A DNA stretch of 64,000 bases from Bacteroidales bacterium (GTDB lineage Bacteria; Bacteroidota; Bacteroidia; Bacteroidales; UBA4181). Under the pieces are notes generated by a model, which saw only the letters and a list, made by a program, of their open reading frames with translations, was not told the origin of the DNA and searched no databases. The DNA lies in NCBI GenBank assembly GCA_017523725.1, contig JAFWVY010000016.1, positions 62,001 through 126,000 on the forward strand, in the 5' to 3' direction. Of this stretch, positions 8,390 to 16,833 are shown piece after piece (within the stretch, counting starts at the first letter, position 1; each line of letters opens with the position of its first letter). Both the position numbers and the translations under genes were made by a program.

Positions 8390-9355
8390 ATGAGAATCGT
8401 ATTATTGGACGCCTATTCGCTGGGCGATGCGGATCTTGCGCCGGTCACCAGTCTCGGCGACTGTACCTGTTATGAAGAGACAGCACCTGCGGACACGGCT
8501 GCCCGCTGTGCCGGAGCCGATGTGGTGGTGACCAACAAGGTGCGCATCACCCGGGACATCATGACACAGCTGCCGCAGCTCAGGCTGATCTGTGTGGCGG
8601 CCACGGGTACCAACAATATCGATATGGAGGCGGCCGCCGACCTGGGCATTGCCGTGAAAAACGTTCCCGGCTATTCGACCTACAGCGTGGTGGAGACCAC
8701 CGTGGCGATGGCGCTCGGCCTGTGGCGGCAGACTGCCTATTACGATGATTTTGTCAAGAGCGGCGCTTATTCGGCCTCCGGCCGGGTGTTCCATCTGGAC
8801 CGTCCGGTGCACGAACTCCGGGGCAAATGCTGGGGCATCATCGGCATGGGCCAGATCGGCCGGGCTGTCGCCCAGGTTGCGGAGGCGCTCGGCACGACGG
8901 TGTGCTATTATTCTACTTCCGGAGGCAATCTGGCAGCCGGCTATCCCTGTCTGCCGCTCGACCGACTGATGCAGATGGCCGACATCGTGTCGGTCCACGC
9001 TCCGTTGAACGACCGGACGGCCGGTCTCGTCGATGAGGCGGTCCTGCGTCTGGTGCGTCCGTCGGCCGTGATTGTCAATGTGGCCAGAGGTGGTATCGTC
9101 GATGAAGCGGCGGTGGCCCGGGCCCTGAACGAAGGCCGGCTGGCCGGCTACGCTGCCGATGTCTTCCCCGAGGAGCCCCTGCCGGCGACGAGTCCGCTCT
9201 TCAGTGTGACCGACCGGACCCGGCTGATGCTGACACCGCATTATGCGTGGGCTTCGGCCGAGGCGCGGGAAAGGCTGGTCCATGTCATGGCAGAACATAT
9301 CCGACAACTCAAAAAAGAAATGGAATCATGCAGGACGAACAGCAGAGAAAAGTAA
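8390..9355 (+). CDS. D-2-hydroxyacid dehydrogenase (glycerate/hydroxypyruvate type)
   Basis: A 321-residue NAD-dependent dehydrogenase. The Rossmann motif is GIIGMGQIGRAVAQVAEALG (about residues 147-166). The catalytic Arg lies in NVARGGIVDE, the Glu in AADVFPEEPLP and the His in LTPHYAWAS. This set is diagnostic of the D-2-hydroxyacid dehydrogenase family, and closest in feel to glycerate dehydrogenases. The start is ATG 8390, placed after the -7 box at 8364. The 3' end overlaps thiL by 28 bp. Confidence 0.88.
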   Translation: MRIVLLDAYSLGDADLAPVTSLGDCTCYEETAPADTAARCAGADVVVTNKVRITRDIMTQLPQLRLICVAATGTNNIDMEAAADLGIAVKNVPGYSTYSVVETTVAMALGLWRQTAYYDDFVKSGAYSASGRVFHLDRPVHELRGKCWGIIGMGQIGRAVAQVAEALGTTVCYYSTSGGNLAAGYPCLPLDRLMQMADIVSVHAPLNDRTAGLVDEAVLRLVRPSAVIVNVARGGIVDEAAVARALNEGRLAGYAADVFPEEPLPATSPLFSVTDRTRLMLTPHYAWASAEARERLVHVMAEHIRQLKKEMESCRTNSREK

Positions 9356-10371
9356 CCCCGCTTGCCGATCTTGGGGAATTCGGACTGATCGACCGGCTGA
9401 CCGCCGGTTTCCCGAAATACCATGCATCCACGGTCAAAGGAGTCGGCGACGATGCCGCCATCATGGAATATGGCGGGCAATCGCTGGTCATGACGACGGA
9501 CATGCTGACCGAAGGCGTCCATTTCGACCTGACTTATACGCCGCTCCGGCATCTGGGCTACAAGGCGGCCGTGGTGAATTTTTCGGACGTCTATGCCATG
9601 AACGCCGTGCCGCGCCAGATGGTCGTAGCCCTGGCTGTGTCGGGTCGCTTTTCTGTCGAGGCGCTCGAGGAATTCTATGCGGGTATCAGGCTGGCATGCG
9701 AGAAATACCAGGTGGACCTGGTGGGCGGCGACACCACCACGTCGCTGACCGGCATGACCATCAGCATCACGGTGGTCGGGGATGCCGACCGCAAGCGTCT
9801 GGCCCGGCGCGACACGGCCCGTGAGGGCGACCTGATCTGTGTGTCGGGTGACCTCGGCGCCGCCTACATGGGGTTGCAGGTGCTGGAGCGCGAACGCAAG
9901 CTTTTTGCCGACGATCCGTCGTTCCAGCCTTCGCTCAAAGACTATGAATATGTGGTCGGCCGTTTTCTCAAGCCGGAAGCCCGCCGGGACATGGTGGAGT
10001 TCTTCGACCGGGAACATATCGTGCCGCATGCCATGATCGACATTTCGGACGGCCTTTCGTCCGAGCTCCTGCACCTGTGCCACGATTCGCATGTGGGATG
10101 CAAGGTTTTCAACCACAAGATTCCCATCGAGGAACGGACAGCCAAGGTCGCGGAGGAGTTCGGTATCGAACCCGTCATTGCGGCCCTGTCGGGCGGAGAA
10201 GACTATGAGTTGCTCTTCACTGTGCCGACGTCTGATTACGAAAAACTGCTCCTGAATCCCGACATTTCGATTGTCGGACACGTCGTCGAGCCGTCGGCCG
10301 GCTGCTATCTGTGCACCCAGGAAGGGACGGCCGTCGAACTCAAGGCGCAGGGCTGGAACCATTACCAATAG
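9328..10371 (+). CDS. thiL: thiamine-monophosphate kinase
   Basis: A 347-residue enzyme that phosphorylates thiamine monophosphate to the diphosphate coenzyme. Motifs are GVGDDAAIM (about residues 39-47), TTDMLTEGVHFDL, GGDTTTSLTGMTISIT, DISDGLSSELLHLC and SGGEDYELLFT. The start ATG 9328 lies inside the end of the upstream dehydrogenase (28-bp overlap). An upstream extension of the frame has no similarity to the family. Confidence 0.93.
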   Translation: MQDEQQRKVTPLADLGEFGLIDRLTAGFPKYHASTVKGVGDDAAIMEYGGQSLVMTTDMLTEGVHFDLTYTPLRHLGYKAAVVNFSDVYAMNAVPRQMVVALAVSGRFSVEALEEFYAGIRLACEKYQVDLVGGDTTTSLTGMTISITVVGDADRKRLARRDTAREGDLICVSGDLGAAYMGLQVLERERKLFADDPSFQPSLKDYEYVVGRFLKPEARRDMVEFFDREHIVPHAMIDISDGLSSELLHLCHDSHVGCKVFNHKIPIEERTAKVAEEFGIEPVIAALSGGEDYELLFTVPTSDYEKLLLNPDISIVGHVVEPSAGCYLCTQEGTAVELKAQGWNHYQ

Positions 10372-10380
10372 CAGTCCGGC

Positions 10381-11286
10381 ATGACGGAGCATACGTCATA
10401 TTTCCGGGTGGCGGGCCATGTCTTCGGCATGGCGGTGCCTGCCGGTGTGTCTCCCGATGACACCCTGTTCGGCAATTACCTGCCTTTTGCCACAACGAAA
10501 CCGGCCGGTCCGCCGCTTTTTGTCCTGGAACGCGTTGATACGCTGCCTCCGGCCGAAGGGGAAGTAATCTTGCGGGACACCCCCATTTTGCCGGATATGC
10601 CGCATACGCTGGTCCGGAAAAATGGAGCGGGCTGGTGGATAGACATGGCGCCGTCAGCACAGATGCCGTGTGTTTTGCGGATGTTCGTTCCGGAAGGATT
10701 CCGGCGGGCGCACTATGCCGTGCGGCCGGGATCCGATGTGTGGGCGAAATTCGCGTTGGACAATGCGCTGATGCTTCTTTTCGCACTGGCTTCCGCCGCA
10801 TCGGACACCCTCGAAATCCACGCTTCCTCCGTGATGCTCCACGGGCGGGGCTATGCGTTCCTGGGGCCGAGCGGCACGGGCAAAAGCACGCACAGCCACT
10901 TGTGGCTGAGCCATCTGCCCGATGCGGAACTGCTGAATGACGACAATCCGGTGCTTCGGACCGCTCCGGACGGTGTTACATATATATATGGTACGCCGTG
11001 GAGCGGTAAGACCCGCTGCTACCGGGATGTTTCGGTGCCGCTCGGCGCTGTCGTGCTGTTGGCGCAGGCTCCCCGTAACGCCATTCAGAGACTCGGTCCG
11101 GTAGAGGCGTACGCATCGCTTTTTTCTGCCATATCCGGTCTCAAAATGCGGGAACCGATGGCATCCGACCTGCACCGTACCATGGAGCGCGTTGTGCTGC
11201 AGGTGCCGTTCTATCGGCTGGAGTGCCTGCCGGATATATCGGCGGCGGCGCTTTGTGCCGCCACAGTCATGGACGGATTAAACTAG
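10381..11286 (+). CDS. HPr kinase/phosphorylase-like protein of a peptide-maturation-type cassette
   Basis: A 301-residue protein whose C-terminal half resembles the P-loop domain of HPr kinase. It has Walker A GPSGTGKST (about residues 162-170) following LEIHASSVMLHGRGYAFLG, then LLNDDNPVL and GTPWSGKTRCY. The N-terminal half (about 1-130) is not recognisable beyond a mixed alpha/beta region. It is shorter than, and lacks the N-terminal domain of, true HPr kinases. Homologues of this type occur in gene clusters with PqqD-like and nucleotidyltransferase proteins; in phosphorylated lasso peptides a related kinase modifies the peptide. Here it starts 9 bp after thiL and precedes the S26-like gene by 6 bp, so it is likely in the same operon. 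The substrate is unknown. Confidence 0.75.
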   Translation: MTEHTSYFRVAGHVFGMAVPAGVSPDDTLFGNYLPFATTKPAGPPLFVLERVDTLPPAEGEVILRDTPILPDMPHTLVRKNGAGWWIDMAPSAQMPCVLRMFVPEGFRRAHYAVRPGSDVWAKFALDNALMLLFALASAASDTLEIHASSVMLHGRGYAFLGPSGTGKSTHSHLWLSHLPDAELLNDDNPVLRTAPDGVTYIYGTPWSGKTRCYRDVSVPLGAVVLLAQAPRNAIQRLGPVEAYASLFSAISGLKMREPMASDLHRTMERVVLQVPFYRLECLPDISAAALCAATVMDGLN

Positions 11287-11292
11287 AAACGC

Positions 11293-11754
11293 ATGACAGA
11301 GGAAGTGTGGACCATGGAAAACCGGCGGTTGCTGGGCGAGGCGGAACGGCTGCTCCGCGAGGGGCGGAGCGTGGCGATTCCGACTGCAGGACGGAGCATG
11401 CTGCCCTTTATCCATGGCGGTCGCGATACAGTGCGCCTGCAGCCTGCATCGGAACCCGGCCTGTGGCAGATCGTGCTGGTCCATTCCGGGGGACGGTATT
11501 TTCTGCACCGCATTGTTGCCTGTGCATCGGATGATGTCGTATTGATGGGCGACGGCAATTTGCGGGCGGTGGAACACTGCCGGCCGGACGAAATACTGGG
11601 CGTGGCTCAGGCTGTGATCCGTCCCGACGGCAGGGAAATCCCGTGCCTCGACCAGACGGCTTTGCACCGGGGACGGGTCTGGTATCGCCTCCGTTGTCTG
11701 CGAAGACCCATATTGTGGATATACAAGATACTATGTCGCAACAAGATAAAATAA
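11293..11754 (+). CDS. S24/S26 family peptidase-like protein
   Basis: A 153-residue protein with the signal-peptidase/LexA-like fold. The nucleophile motif is AIPTAGRSMLPFI with Ser at about residue 35. The second box, YFLHRIV, has His where bacterial type I signal peptidases have Lys, as in SipW-like and archaeal enzymes. A third box, VVLMGDGN, follows. There is no obvious transmembrane anchor before the Ser, so it may be cytoplasmic and act on a peptide precursor. It overlaps the following ABC gene by 22 bp. Catalytic competence is inferred. Confidence 0.75.
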   Translation: MTEEVWTMENRRLLGEAERLLREGRSVAIPTAGRSMLPFIHGGRDTVRLQPASEPGLWQIVLVHSGGRYFLHRIVACASDDVVLMGDGNLRAVEHCRPDEILGVAQAVIRPDGREIPCLDQTALHRGRVWYRLRCLRRPILWIYKILCRNKIK

Positions 11755-13406
11755 ACGAACCGGTGCGGCCGTTTGCCGTAAGCCTGCGTCAGCTTCTGGC
11801 GTTCTGCCGGCCATATTGGCGGTGGATGCTGCTTTACGCTCTGCTCGGATGGGTGCACATTGCCGCCTCGCTGTCGTTCGTCTGGCTCAGCAAGTGGCTC
11901 ATCGATATTGCGACCGGTGCCGACGATGCGCCGTTCGTGCCGGCGGTCTGTCTGACGGCAGGTGCCTTGCTGCTGCAGATAGGATGCGGCATGCTGTCCT
12001 CGTATTTGGAGGGCCGCATGACGGTCAGGGTGCAGCAGCAGTTGCGGCTGGACCTGTTCGCCCGGACGCTGGGCGCGGTCTGGAGCGGTCGCGAACGCCG
12101 TCACAGCGGAGATACGGTCAACCGGCTGCAGGAGGACACCCGAGTGCTTACCGAGCTCATCTGTACCCGCATCCCGGATATGTTCGTCACCTTGTGCCAG
12201 TTGTTGGCAGCCTCGGTCATGTTCTTCCTGTTTTCGCCCCGGCTTCTGTGGATTCTTGTGGCTGTCATGCTGTTCTGTGCGCTGGCGAGCCGGTTCTTCT
12301 TCCGTGCCATCCGTACCCTGACCGCCGAAATCAGGTCGCAGGATGCGGAAATACAAGGTTATATGCAGGAACGTATCATGAATCGCATGCTGGTGTTGAC
12401 ATTCAGTGGCCTGAAGTCTGCCGCGGCGCATCTGGGACTGCTCCAGAAGAACTCCGCCCGCCGGATTGTCACGCGCTTGAACTACAATACGGCTGCCAGA
12501 GGTTTCCTGTCGTTCGGCTTCTCCGTTGCCTATCTGATCGCTTTTATCTGGGGCGTGGCCGGCATCCGCCAGGGGACGGTGACTTATGGTCTGATGACTG
12601 CTTTCCTGCAGCTCGTGGGACAGATACAGATGCCGGCGGTCCAGCTGGGACGGCATGTCACGGCTTTCGTGCACGCCCTGACTTCCGTGGACCGTGTGGC
12701 CGAACTTCAGGCGGCCGAACAGGAGCCGCAGCCTGCACCGCAGCTGTTGCAGGGGATAGCGGGGGTTTCGGCCGACCATGTCACCTATATGTATCCGGAC
12801 GGCCGACGGACGGTCATTCGGGATTTTACCTTTGATTTTGCGCCGGGCACCCTGACCGTCGTCATGGGGCCGACAGGTGCCGGCAAGAGTACGCTGGTGC
12901 GCCTGATACTGGCCCTGATGCGGCCGCAGGAAGGATCTGTGACGTTATATACCGACCGGGAACGTGTGCCTGTTTCACCGGCCACACGCTGTAACTTTAT
13001 GTATGTACCCCAGGGCAATTCTTTGATGAGCGGTACGGTACGCGAAAATTTCCTGCTGGCAGACCCGCAGGCTTCCGAGGAGGATATGGTACGGGTTCTG
13101 CATCATGCCATGGCCGGGTTTGTGTTGGATCATCCCGACGGGCTGGACCTTCGCTGCGGGGAGCGCGGCAGCGGACTCAGCGAGGGGCAGTCGCAACGCG
13201 TCGCCATTGCGCGGGCCTTGCTCCATACCGGGTCTGTGCTGCTGCTGGATGAGGCGACATCTGCCCTGGATCCCGATACCGAACGTCAGGTGCTCGACAA
13301 TCTGCACCAGTATTACGCCGGACGCAAAACCATCATCTTTATTTCGCACCGGCAGGCCGTATCGGGCATGTCCAACCACACGGTCAGACTCGAACGTACG
13401 AACTGA
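11733..13406 (+). CDS. ABC transporter, fused permease and ATPase
   Basis: A 557-residue half-transporter with an N-terminal six-helix membrane domain (about residues 20-310) and a C-terminal ATPase. Walker A is GPTGAGKST, the signature is GLSEGQSQR, Walker B is VLLLDEATSALD and the H-loop is FISHR. There is no N-terminal C39 peptidase domain, so any leader cleavage would have to come from another protein, such as the S26-like product upstream. The start ATG 11733 lies inside the end of that gene. The 3' end overlaps the convergent nucleotidyltransferase gene by 23 bp. Export of a modified peptide is inferred from context only. Confidence 0.88.
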   Translation: MSQQDKINEPVRPFAVSLRQLLAFCRPYWRWMLLYALLGWVHIAASLSFVWLSKWLIDIATGADDAPFVPAVCLTAGALLLQIGCGMLSSYLEGRMTVRVQQQLRLDLFARTLGAVWSGRERRHSGDTVNRLQEDTRVLTELICTRIPDMFVTLCQLLAASVMFFLFSPRLLWILVAVMLFCALASRFFFRAIRTLTAEIRSQDAEIQGYMQERIMNRMLVLTFSGLKSAAAHLGLLQKNSARRIVTRLNYNTAARGFLSFGFSVAYLIAFIWGVAGIRQGTVTYGLMTAFLQLVGQIQMPAVQLGRHVTAFVHALTSVDRVAELQAAEQEPQPAPQLLQGIAGVSADHVTYMYPDGRRTVIRDFTFDFAPGTLTVVMGPTGAGKSTLVRLILALMRPQEGSVTLYTDRERVPVSPATRCNFMYVPQGNSLMSGTVRENFLLADPQASEEDMVRVLHHAMAGFVLDHPDGLDLRCGERGSGLSEGQSQRVAIARALLHTGSVLLLDEATSALDPDTERQVLDNLHQYYAGRKTIIFISHRQAVSGMSNHTVRLERTN

Positions 13407-14415
13407 GCAACCGGCCGTAAGCACCGGGTGCCTGGGTCGCGCTGAACGCTGCGTGCCGGATGAATCCCCGGAGCGTGTCTGTTTTCTTTGCCGTGCGCAG
13501 GTCATGGCCGAAATTTCCGTCATGCCATATGTAGGCGAGCAGCCGGTCCGCATGGGCCATATCCCGGCGGGTAGGTGCATGCAACATGGGAAGATGCCGG
13601 TCGCCGCCCAGATATGTCCAGAGAAAAGCATCGAGGGTGCGGTTCCATTTGCGGAGTCCTGTCTTCCGGAGGCAGGCGTCGAGACGCTGCGTCGGGCAGG
13701 CATCTGCCAGCGCCAGACGGGTCCGGGCCAGGTCGCACAACTGTTTGAGACCGATGCCACATCCGGCTACATGCTTGAAAATATGGGTAATCTGCAGCAT
13801 CAATGTGGCTTCGGGAGAATTAAAGCCATCTGCCGGAAGACAGGCGGCACAACGTTTCTCAAATGCGTTTCCGAAGGAAAAGAATTGTCGGTGCAGTTCC
13901 ACTATGACGTCTTTCCACACGAAGCAGAAACTGCCGTCCGTGGCATCGTGGCCTTGCACGTCCTGTGCCAGGAAGAAGGTTCTGCCTTTTTCGAAATGGT
14001 CTGGCGGCAGGTACAGGTCGATGTCGCCCGCCATTCTGGCATGGGGGTCGGCGTAGCAGGCTGCCACGGCCGGCCCTTTCTGCAGCAGGGAAGGGATGCC
14101 GTTGCAATGAAGCATGGCGGTGAGTTCATCAGCCTGCGTCCGGACCTTCTCTCCGCTTTGCGCGATGCGCTCGGCTTCCACCAACAGATAGGCACAAGTC
14201 TGGAAGGGTGGCGTATGCGTTTCCGGCATCCGTTGGACGCCCCGGTGCAGCAGTCCAGTCACTGCCTGCCGCCGGGCGTGGTCGGTCACCGCCTGCCATT
14301 GTTTCTCTGTCAGCGCTTCCGACTGGATCAGACCGTCCAGGCAGGACGCATCCTCCCACAGGCCGGCCTGCACCAGCGCCAACAAGGCTTTCTCGACAGG
14401 CGGCATTGCTGTCAT
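13384..14415 (-). CDS. nucleotidyltransferase family protein (NTP_transf_5)
   Basis: A 343-residue protein of the NTP_transf_5 family. The core motif MAGDIDLYLPPDHFEKG (about residues 125-141) has the DxD of the polymerase-beta nucleotidyltransferase fold, followed by VELHRQFFSF. The C-terminal half is helical. The ATG at 14413-14415 overlaps the PqqD stop as ATGA; an in-frame upstream ATG at 14442 would lie inside the PqqD gene and is less likely. Family members occur with PqqD-like and HPr-kinase-like genes in peptide clusters. The substrate is not known. Confidence 0.78.
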   Translation of the reverse strand: MTAMPPVEKALLALVQAGLWEDASCLDGLIQSEALTEKQWQAVTDHARRQAVTGLLHRGVQRMPETHTPPFQTCAYLLVEAERIAQSGEKVRTQADELTAMLHCNGIPSLLQKGPAVAACYADPHARMAGDIDLYLPPDHFEKGRTFFLAQDVQGHDATDGSFCFVWKDVIVELHRQFFSFGNAFEKRCAACLPADGFNSPEATLMLQITHIFKHVAGCGIGLKQLCDLARTRLALADACPTQRLDACLRKTGLRKWNRTLDAFLWTYLGGDRHLPMLHAPTRRDMAHADRLLAYIWHDGNFGHDLRTAKKTDTLRGFIRHAAFSATQAPGAYGRLLSSYVRV

Positions 14416-14684
14416 TCTGCGACAAGATGGTATTGTTTCCACGTTTCGACGGTCCGGGTTGCGTCTTCCAGCGCCTGCTCCGGACTCACTTCATAGGCTT
14501 CGCAGAGCGCATCGGCCAGCGTCTGACAGGTAAAGTCTTGTTTTGAAGCCGTTTCCCATAGAAAGGCTGCGGTATCGTTGAAGGACAGTACCTGGGACAG
14601 GTTGACAGCGCCGTCGTCCGTGTCGGTTACGATGATGCGGGCTGGTCCCAGGGTCCTCAGTTTATATTTTTTTTTCAGATGCAT
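14412..14684 (-). CDS. PqqD family protein (RRE-type peptide-binding domain)
   Basis: A 90-residue protein consisting only of a PqqD-like domain. The pattern is an N-terminal beta strand region (MHLKKKYKLRTLGPARIIV), then VNLSQVLSFNDTAAFLWETA and a helical tail (LADALCEAYEVSPEQALEDA). This winged-helix domain binds leader peptides in many ribosomal peptide pathways. The ATG at 14682-14684 was chosen as it begins the conserved strand; an upstream ATG adds ten residues of no similarity. It is translationally coupled to the nucleotidyltransferase through ATGA. Confidence 0.82.
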   Translation of the reverse strand: MHLKKKYKLRTLGPARIIVTDTDDGAVNLSQVLSFNDTAAFLWETASKQDFTCQTLADALCEAYEVSPEQALEDATRTVETWKQYHLVAE

Positions 14685-14772
14685 GGCGTGGCTGTCAGAA
14701 TGCGTCGATGGCAAATATGGTAAAAAAAAAACGTTGTTCGGCCGATATTTTTCATTTTTTATCTCATTATTT

Positions 14773-14780
14773 TAACTTTG
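14773..14780 (+). promoter_or_regulatory. -7 box that decides the glycosyltransferase start
   Basis: TAACTTTG matches TAnnTTTG. Transcription from it would begin near 14787, downstream of the first ATG (14708) of the open frame, which argues for the TTG start at 14807. No clear -33 is seen. Confidence 0.5.
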
Positions 14781-14806
14781 CGGCGCTGGACAAAAGGAAA
14801 ACAGCT

Positions 14807-16219
14807 TTGCGTAAAGTCACTTATGCGACATCGGCCGTAGTGTTTATCATCGACTGGGGCGTTTCCGCCATGGCTTCGTTGCTGTCTATCCTGCTTTTGC
14901 GCTGGATGACGCAGCCTATGGCGGAATTCGGCGTACATGTGCTGAAATGGTTTGGTGTCGCGCTGGTTGCATCATTTGTAGGCCTCTATCTGTCAGGTGC
15001 ATACAAATTTGTTCTGCGCTATTCGTCGCTCCGGTCCATCGGCAAGTGTTTCCAGACGGTGTTGCTCAAGGAGATGCTGATTGTGGCGGTGCTTTTGACC
15101 AGATTCTTCAGATTCGGATCGCTGCAGTTCAATGTCGGCGTCGTGCTCAGCGACGGGCTGATTACGGTGTCGGCGCTGATTCTGATGCGCGTCATTGTGA
15201 CGATGCTGCTCGACAGCCGTCATACCATCGAGGAGAACATTGTGCGGATGAGCGTGCTGGTGTACGGCGTTTCCAACAAGTCTGTGGCCATGCTGACGCG
15301 GCTCGCTTCGTCGGTGCATTACAATGTCATCGGATTCCTGACCTCCGACCGGAAACTGGCCGGACAGTTCATCCAGGACCATAAAATCTATTATATTGAA
15401 TCCCAGCAGGATCTTGAGCGTTTGTGCGCCACGGTCGGAGGTGTCGATTCGATTCTTTTTGCCAAGGAGGACGATACGGACGAACAATCCATGCTGGTGC
15501 ATGCGTGCATGGCGCTCGGCATCCATGTGCTGGTGTCACCGAAAATTGACGAGGTGAAGTTCGACGGGCTGAGTCAGCGGACTATGCAGGCCATGACGCG
15601 CGATGTCGAGTATATCCCGGACGGCATGTCGGCTTTTGAGCGGAATTTCAAGCGTATCGTCGATTGCGTCGTGGCGGCCGTATCGCTTGTGGTTTTCTCT
15701 CCGCTCATGCTGTGTTGCTATATCCTGGTCCGGCGTGAGGACCACGGCCCGGCCATTTACAAACAAGAGCGCATCGGCCGTTTCGGCCGTCCGTTCTACA
15801 TCTATAAGTTCCGTACCATGCGTATGGATGCCGAGGATCAGGGACCTGCGCTGTATGCAGGTGATGCCGACACGCGTCTGACCCGTATCGGGAAATTCCT
15901 GAGGACGCATCATTTGGATGAACTGCCGCAACTGTACAATGTGTTCTGCGGCGACATGGCTTTTGTCGGCTGGCGTCCGGAGCGCAAGGTCTATATCGAC
16001 CAGATCATGGAGGTCGATCCGCGCTATTATTATCTGTACCAGATCCGTCCCGGTGTCACGTCATATGCTACGCTGCACAACGGCTATACCGACACCATCG
16101 AAAAGATGCTGCGCCGGCTCGAATTCGATCTCTATTACCTCAAGAACCGCTCGTGGTGGTTCGACATGAAGATCCTCTGGCAGACTTTCGCCAGCATCGT
16201 GTTCGGAAAAAAATTCTAG
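14807..16219 (+). CDS. polyprenyl glycosylphosphotransferase (initiating sugar transferase)
   Basis: About 470 residues. The N-terminal third has membrane helices (FIIDWGVSAMASLLSILLL and following segments) and a CoA-binding-like Rossmann region (VLVYGVSNKSVAMLTRLASS). The C-terminal third is a bacterial sugar transferase domain (KRIVDCVVAAVSLVVFSPLM, then YKQERIGRFGRPFYIYKFRT and HLDELPQLYNVFCGDMAFVG). It should transfer a sugar phosphate from a UDP-sugar to undecaprenyl phosphate at the inner membrane, starting a surface glycan. The first ATG (14708) precedes the likely promoter; TTG 14807, preceded by AAGGAAA, is preferred but not proven. UpxY follows 3 bp downstream. Confidence 0.82.
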   Translation: MRKVTYATSAVVFIIDWGVSAMASLLSILLLRWMTQPMAEFGVHVLKWFGVALVASFVGLYLSGAYKFVLRYSSLRSIGKCFQTVLLKEMLIVAVLLTRFFRFGSLQFNVGVVLSDGLITVSALILMRVIVTMLLDSRHTIEENIVRMSVLVYGVSNKSVAMLTRLASSVHYNVIGFLTSDRKLAGQFIQDHKIYYIESQQDLERLCATVGGVDSILFAKEDDTDEQSMLVHACMALGIHVLVSPKIDEVKFDGLSQRTMQAMTRDVEYIPDGMSAFERNFKRIVDCVVAAVSLVVFSPLMLCCYILVRREDHGPAIYKQERIGRFGRPFYIYKFRTMRMDAEDQGPALYAGDADTRLTRIGKFLRTHHLDELPQLYNVFCGDMAFVGWRPERKVYIDQIMEVDPRYYYLYQIRPGVTSYATLHNGYTDTIEKMLRRLEFDLYYLKNRSWWFDMKILWQTFASIVFGKKF

Positions 16220-16222
16220 GTC

Positions 16223-16744
16223 ATGCCGGTGAACGTATCGGAGCCGCCCTGCTGGTTCGCTGCCCGCACCAGATACGGCCAGGAACTCAAAATCAAAGCA
16301 TTGCTGACCAACATGGGAGTGGAGCATTTCATTCCGACCCACGAGGTCATCAAGATCAGCGCCGGACATAAGCGAAAGGTGACCAAGCCTCTCATTTCCA
16401 ATCTGATATTTGTGCATTCCACCAAGGCGGACGCCTTTGCGCTTGTCAATTACCGCGGTCTTCCGTTCAAATACATCATCGACCGGCAGACACACACGCT
16501 GCTGCTGGTGCCCGAAAAACAGATGGATGATTTCATGCGGGTGGTCAACTGTCCGCTTGACGAGGCCGGCATTTCCGAGGAAACATTGGAAGTAGGTGAC
16601 AATGTGCGGGTTGCATGGGGCGATCTGGCTGGAGTAGAAGGACGTGTGGCACAGGTGCAGAACAAGACGTATATTGTGGTGGATCTCTGCGGTCTGCTGC
16701 AGGCGAAGGCCGTGGTGCCGCAGGCGTGGCTCGTGAAATCCTGA
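16223..16744 (+). CDS. UpxY family transcription antiterminator
   Basis: A 173-residue NusG-like regulator. The N-terminal NGN domain begins CWFAARTRYGQELKIKALL and the C-terminal KOW region is VRVAWGDLAGVEGRVAQVQNKTY. In Bacteroides such proteins prevent premature termination in their own capsular polysaccharide operon and are normally the first gene of that operon. Here it follows a single glycosylphosphotransferase and no capsule genes follow, which is unusual. Confidence 0.88.
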   Translation: MPVNVSEPPCWFAARTRYGQELKIKALLTNMGVEHFIPTHEVIKISAGHKRKVTKPLISNLIFVHSTKADAFALVNYRGLPFKYIIDRQTHTLLLVPEKQMDDFMRVVNCPLDEAGISEETLEVGDNVRVAWGDLAGVEGRVAQVQNKTYIVVDLCGLLQAKAVVPQAWLVKS

Positions 16745-16833
16745 AACGGGCCGGCCGTATTCAATAAATCACTATCTTTACATTTTATATTCCAACCGGC
16801 TTTGGCCGGCTATGTATCACTAACACACCGAAT

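Noticed and set aside
10381-11286. True HPr kinase/phosphorylase of sugar regulation
   Set aside because: The N-terminal HprK domain is missing and there is no HPr gene nearby; the context is a PqqD cassette.
10381-14684. A classical lasso-peptide cluster
   Set aside because: No asparagine-synthetase-like cyclase, no transglutaminase-like B2 protease and no adjacent precursor gene were found, so only a partial resemblance is claimed.
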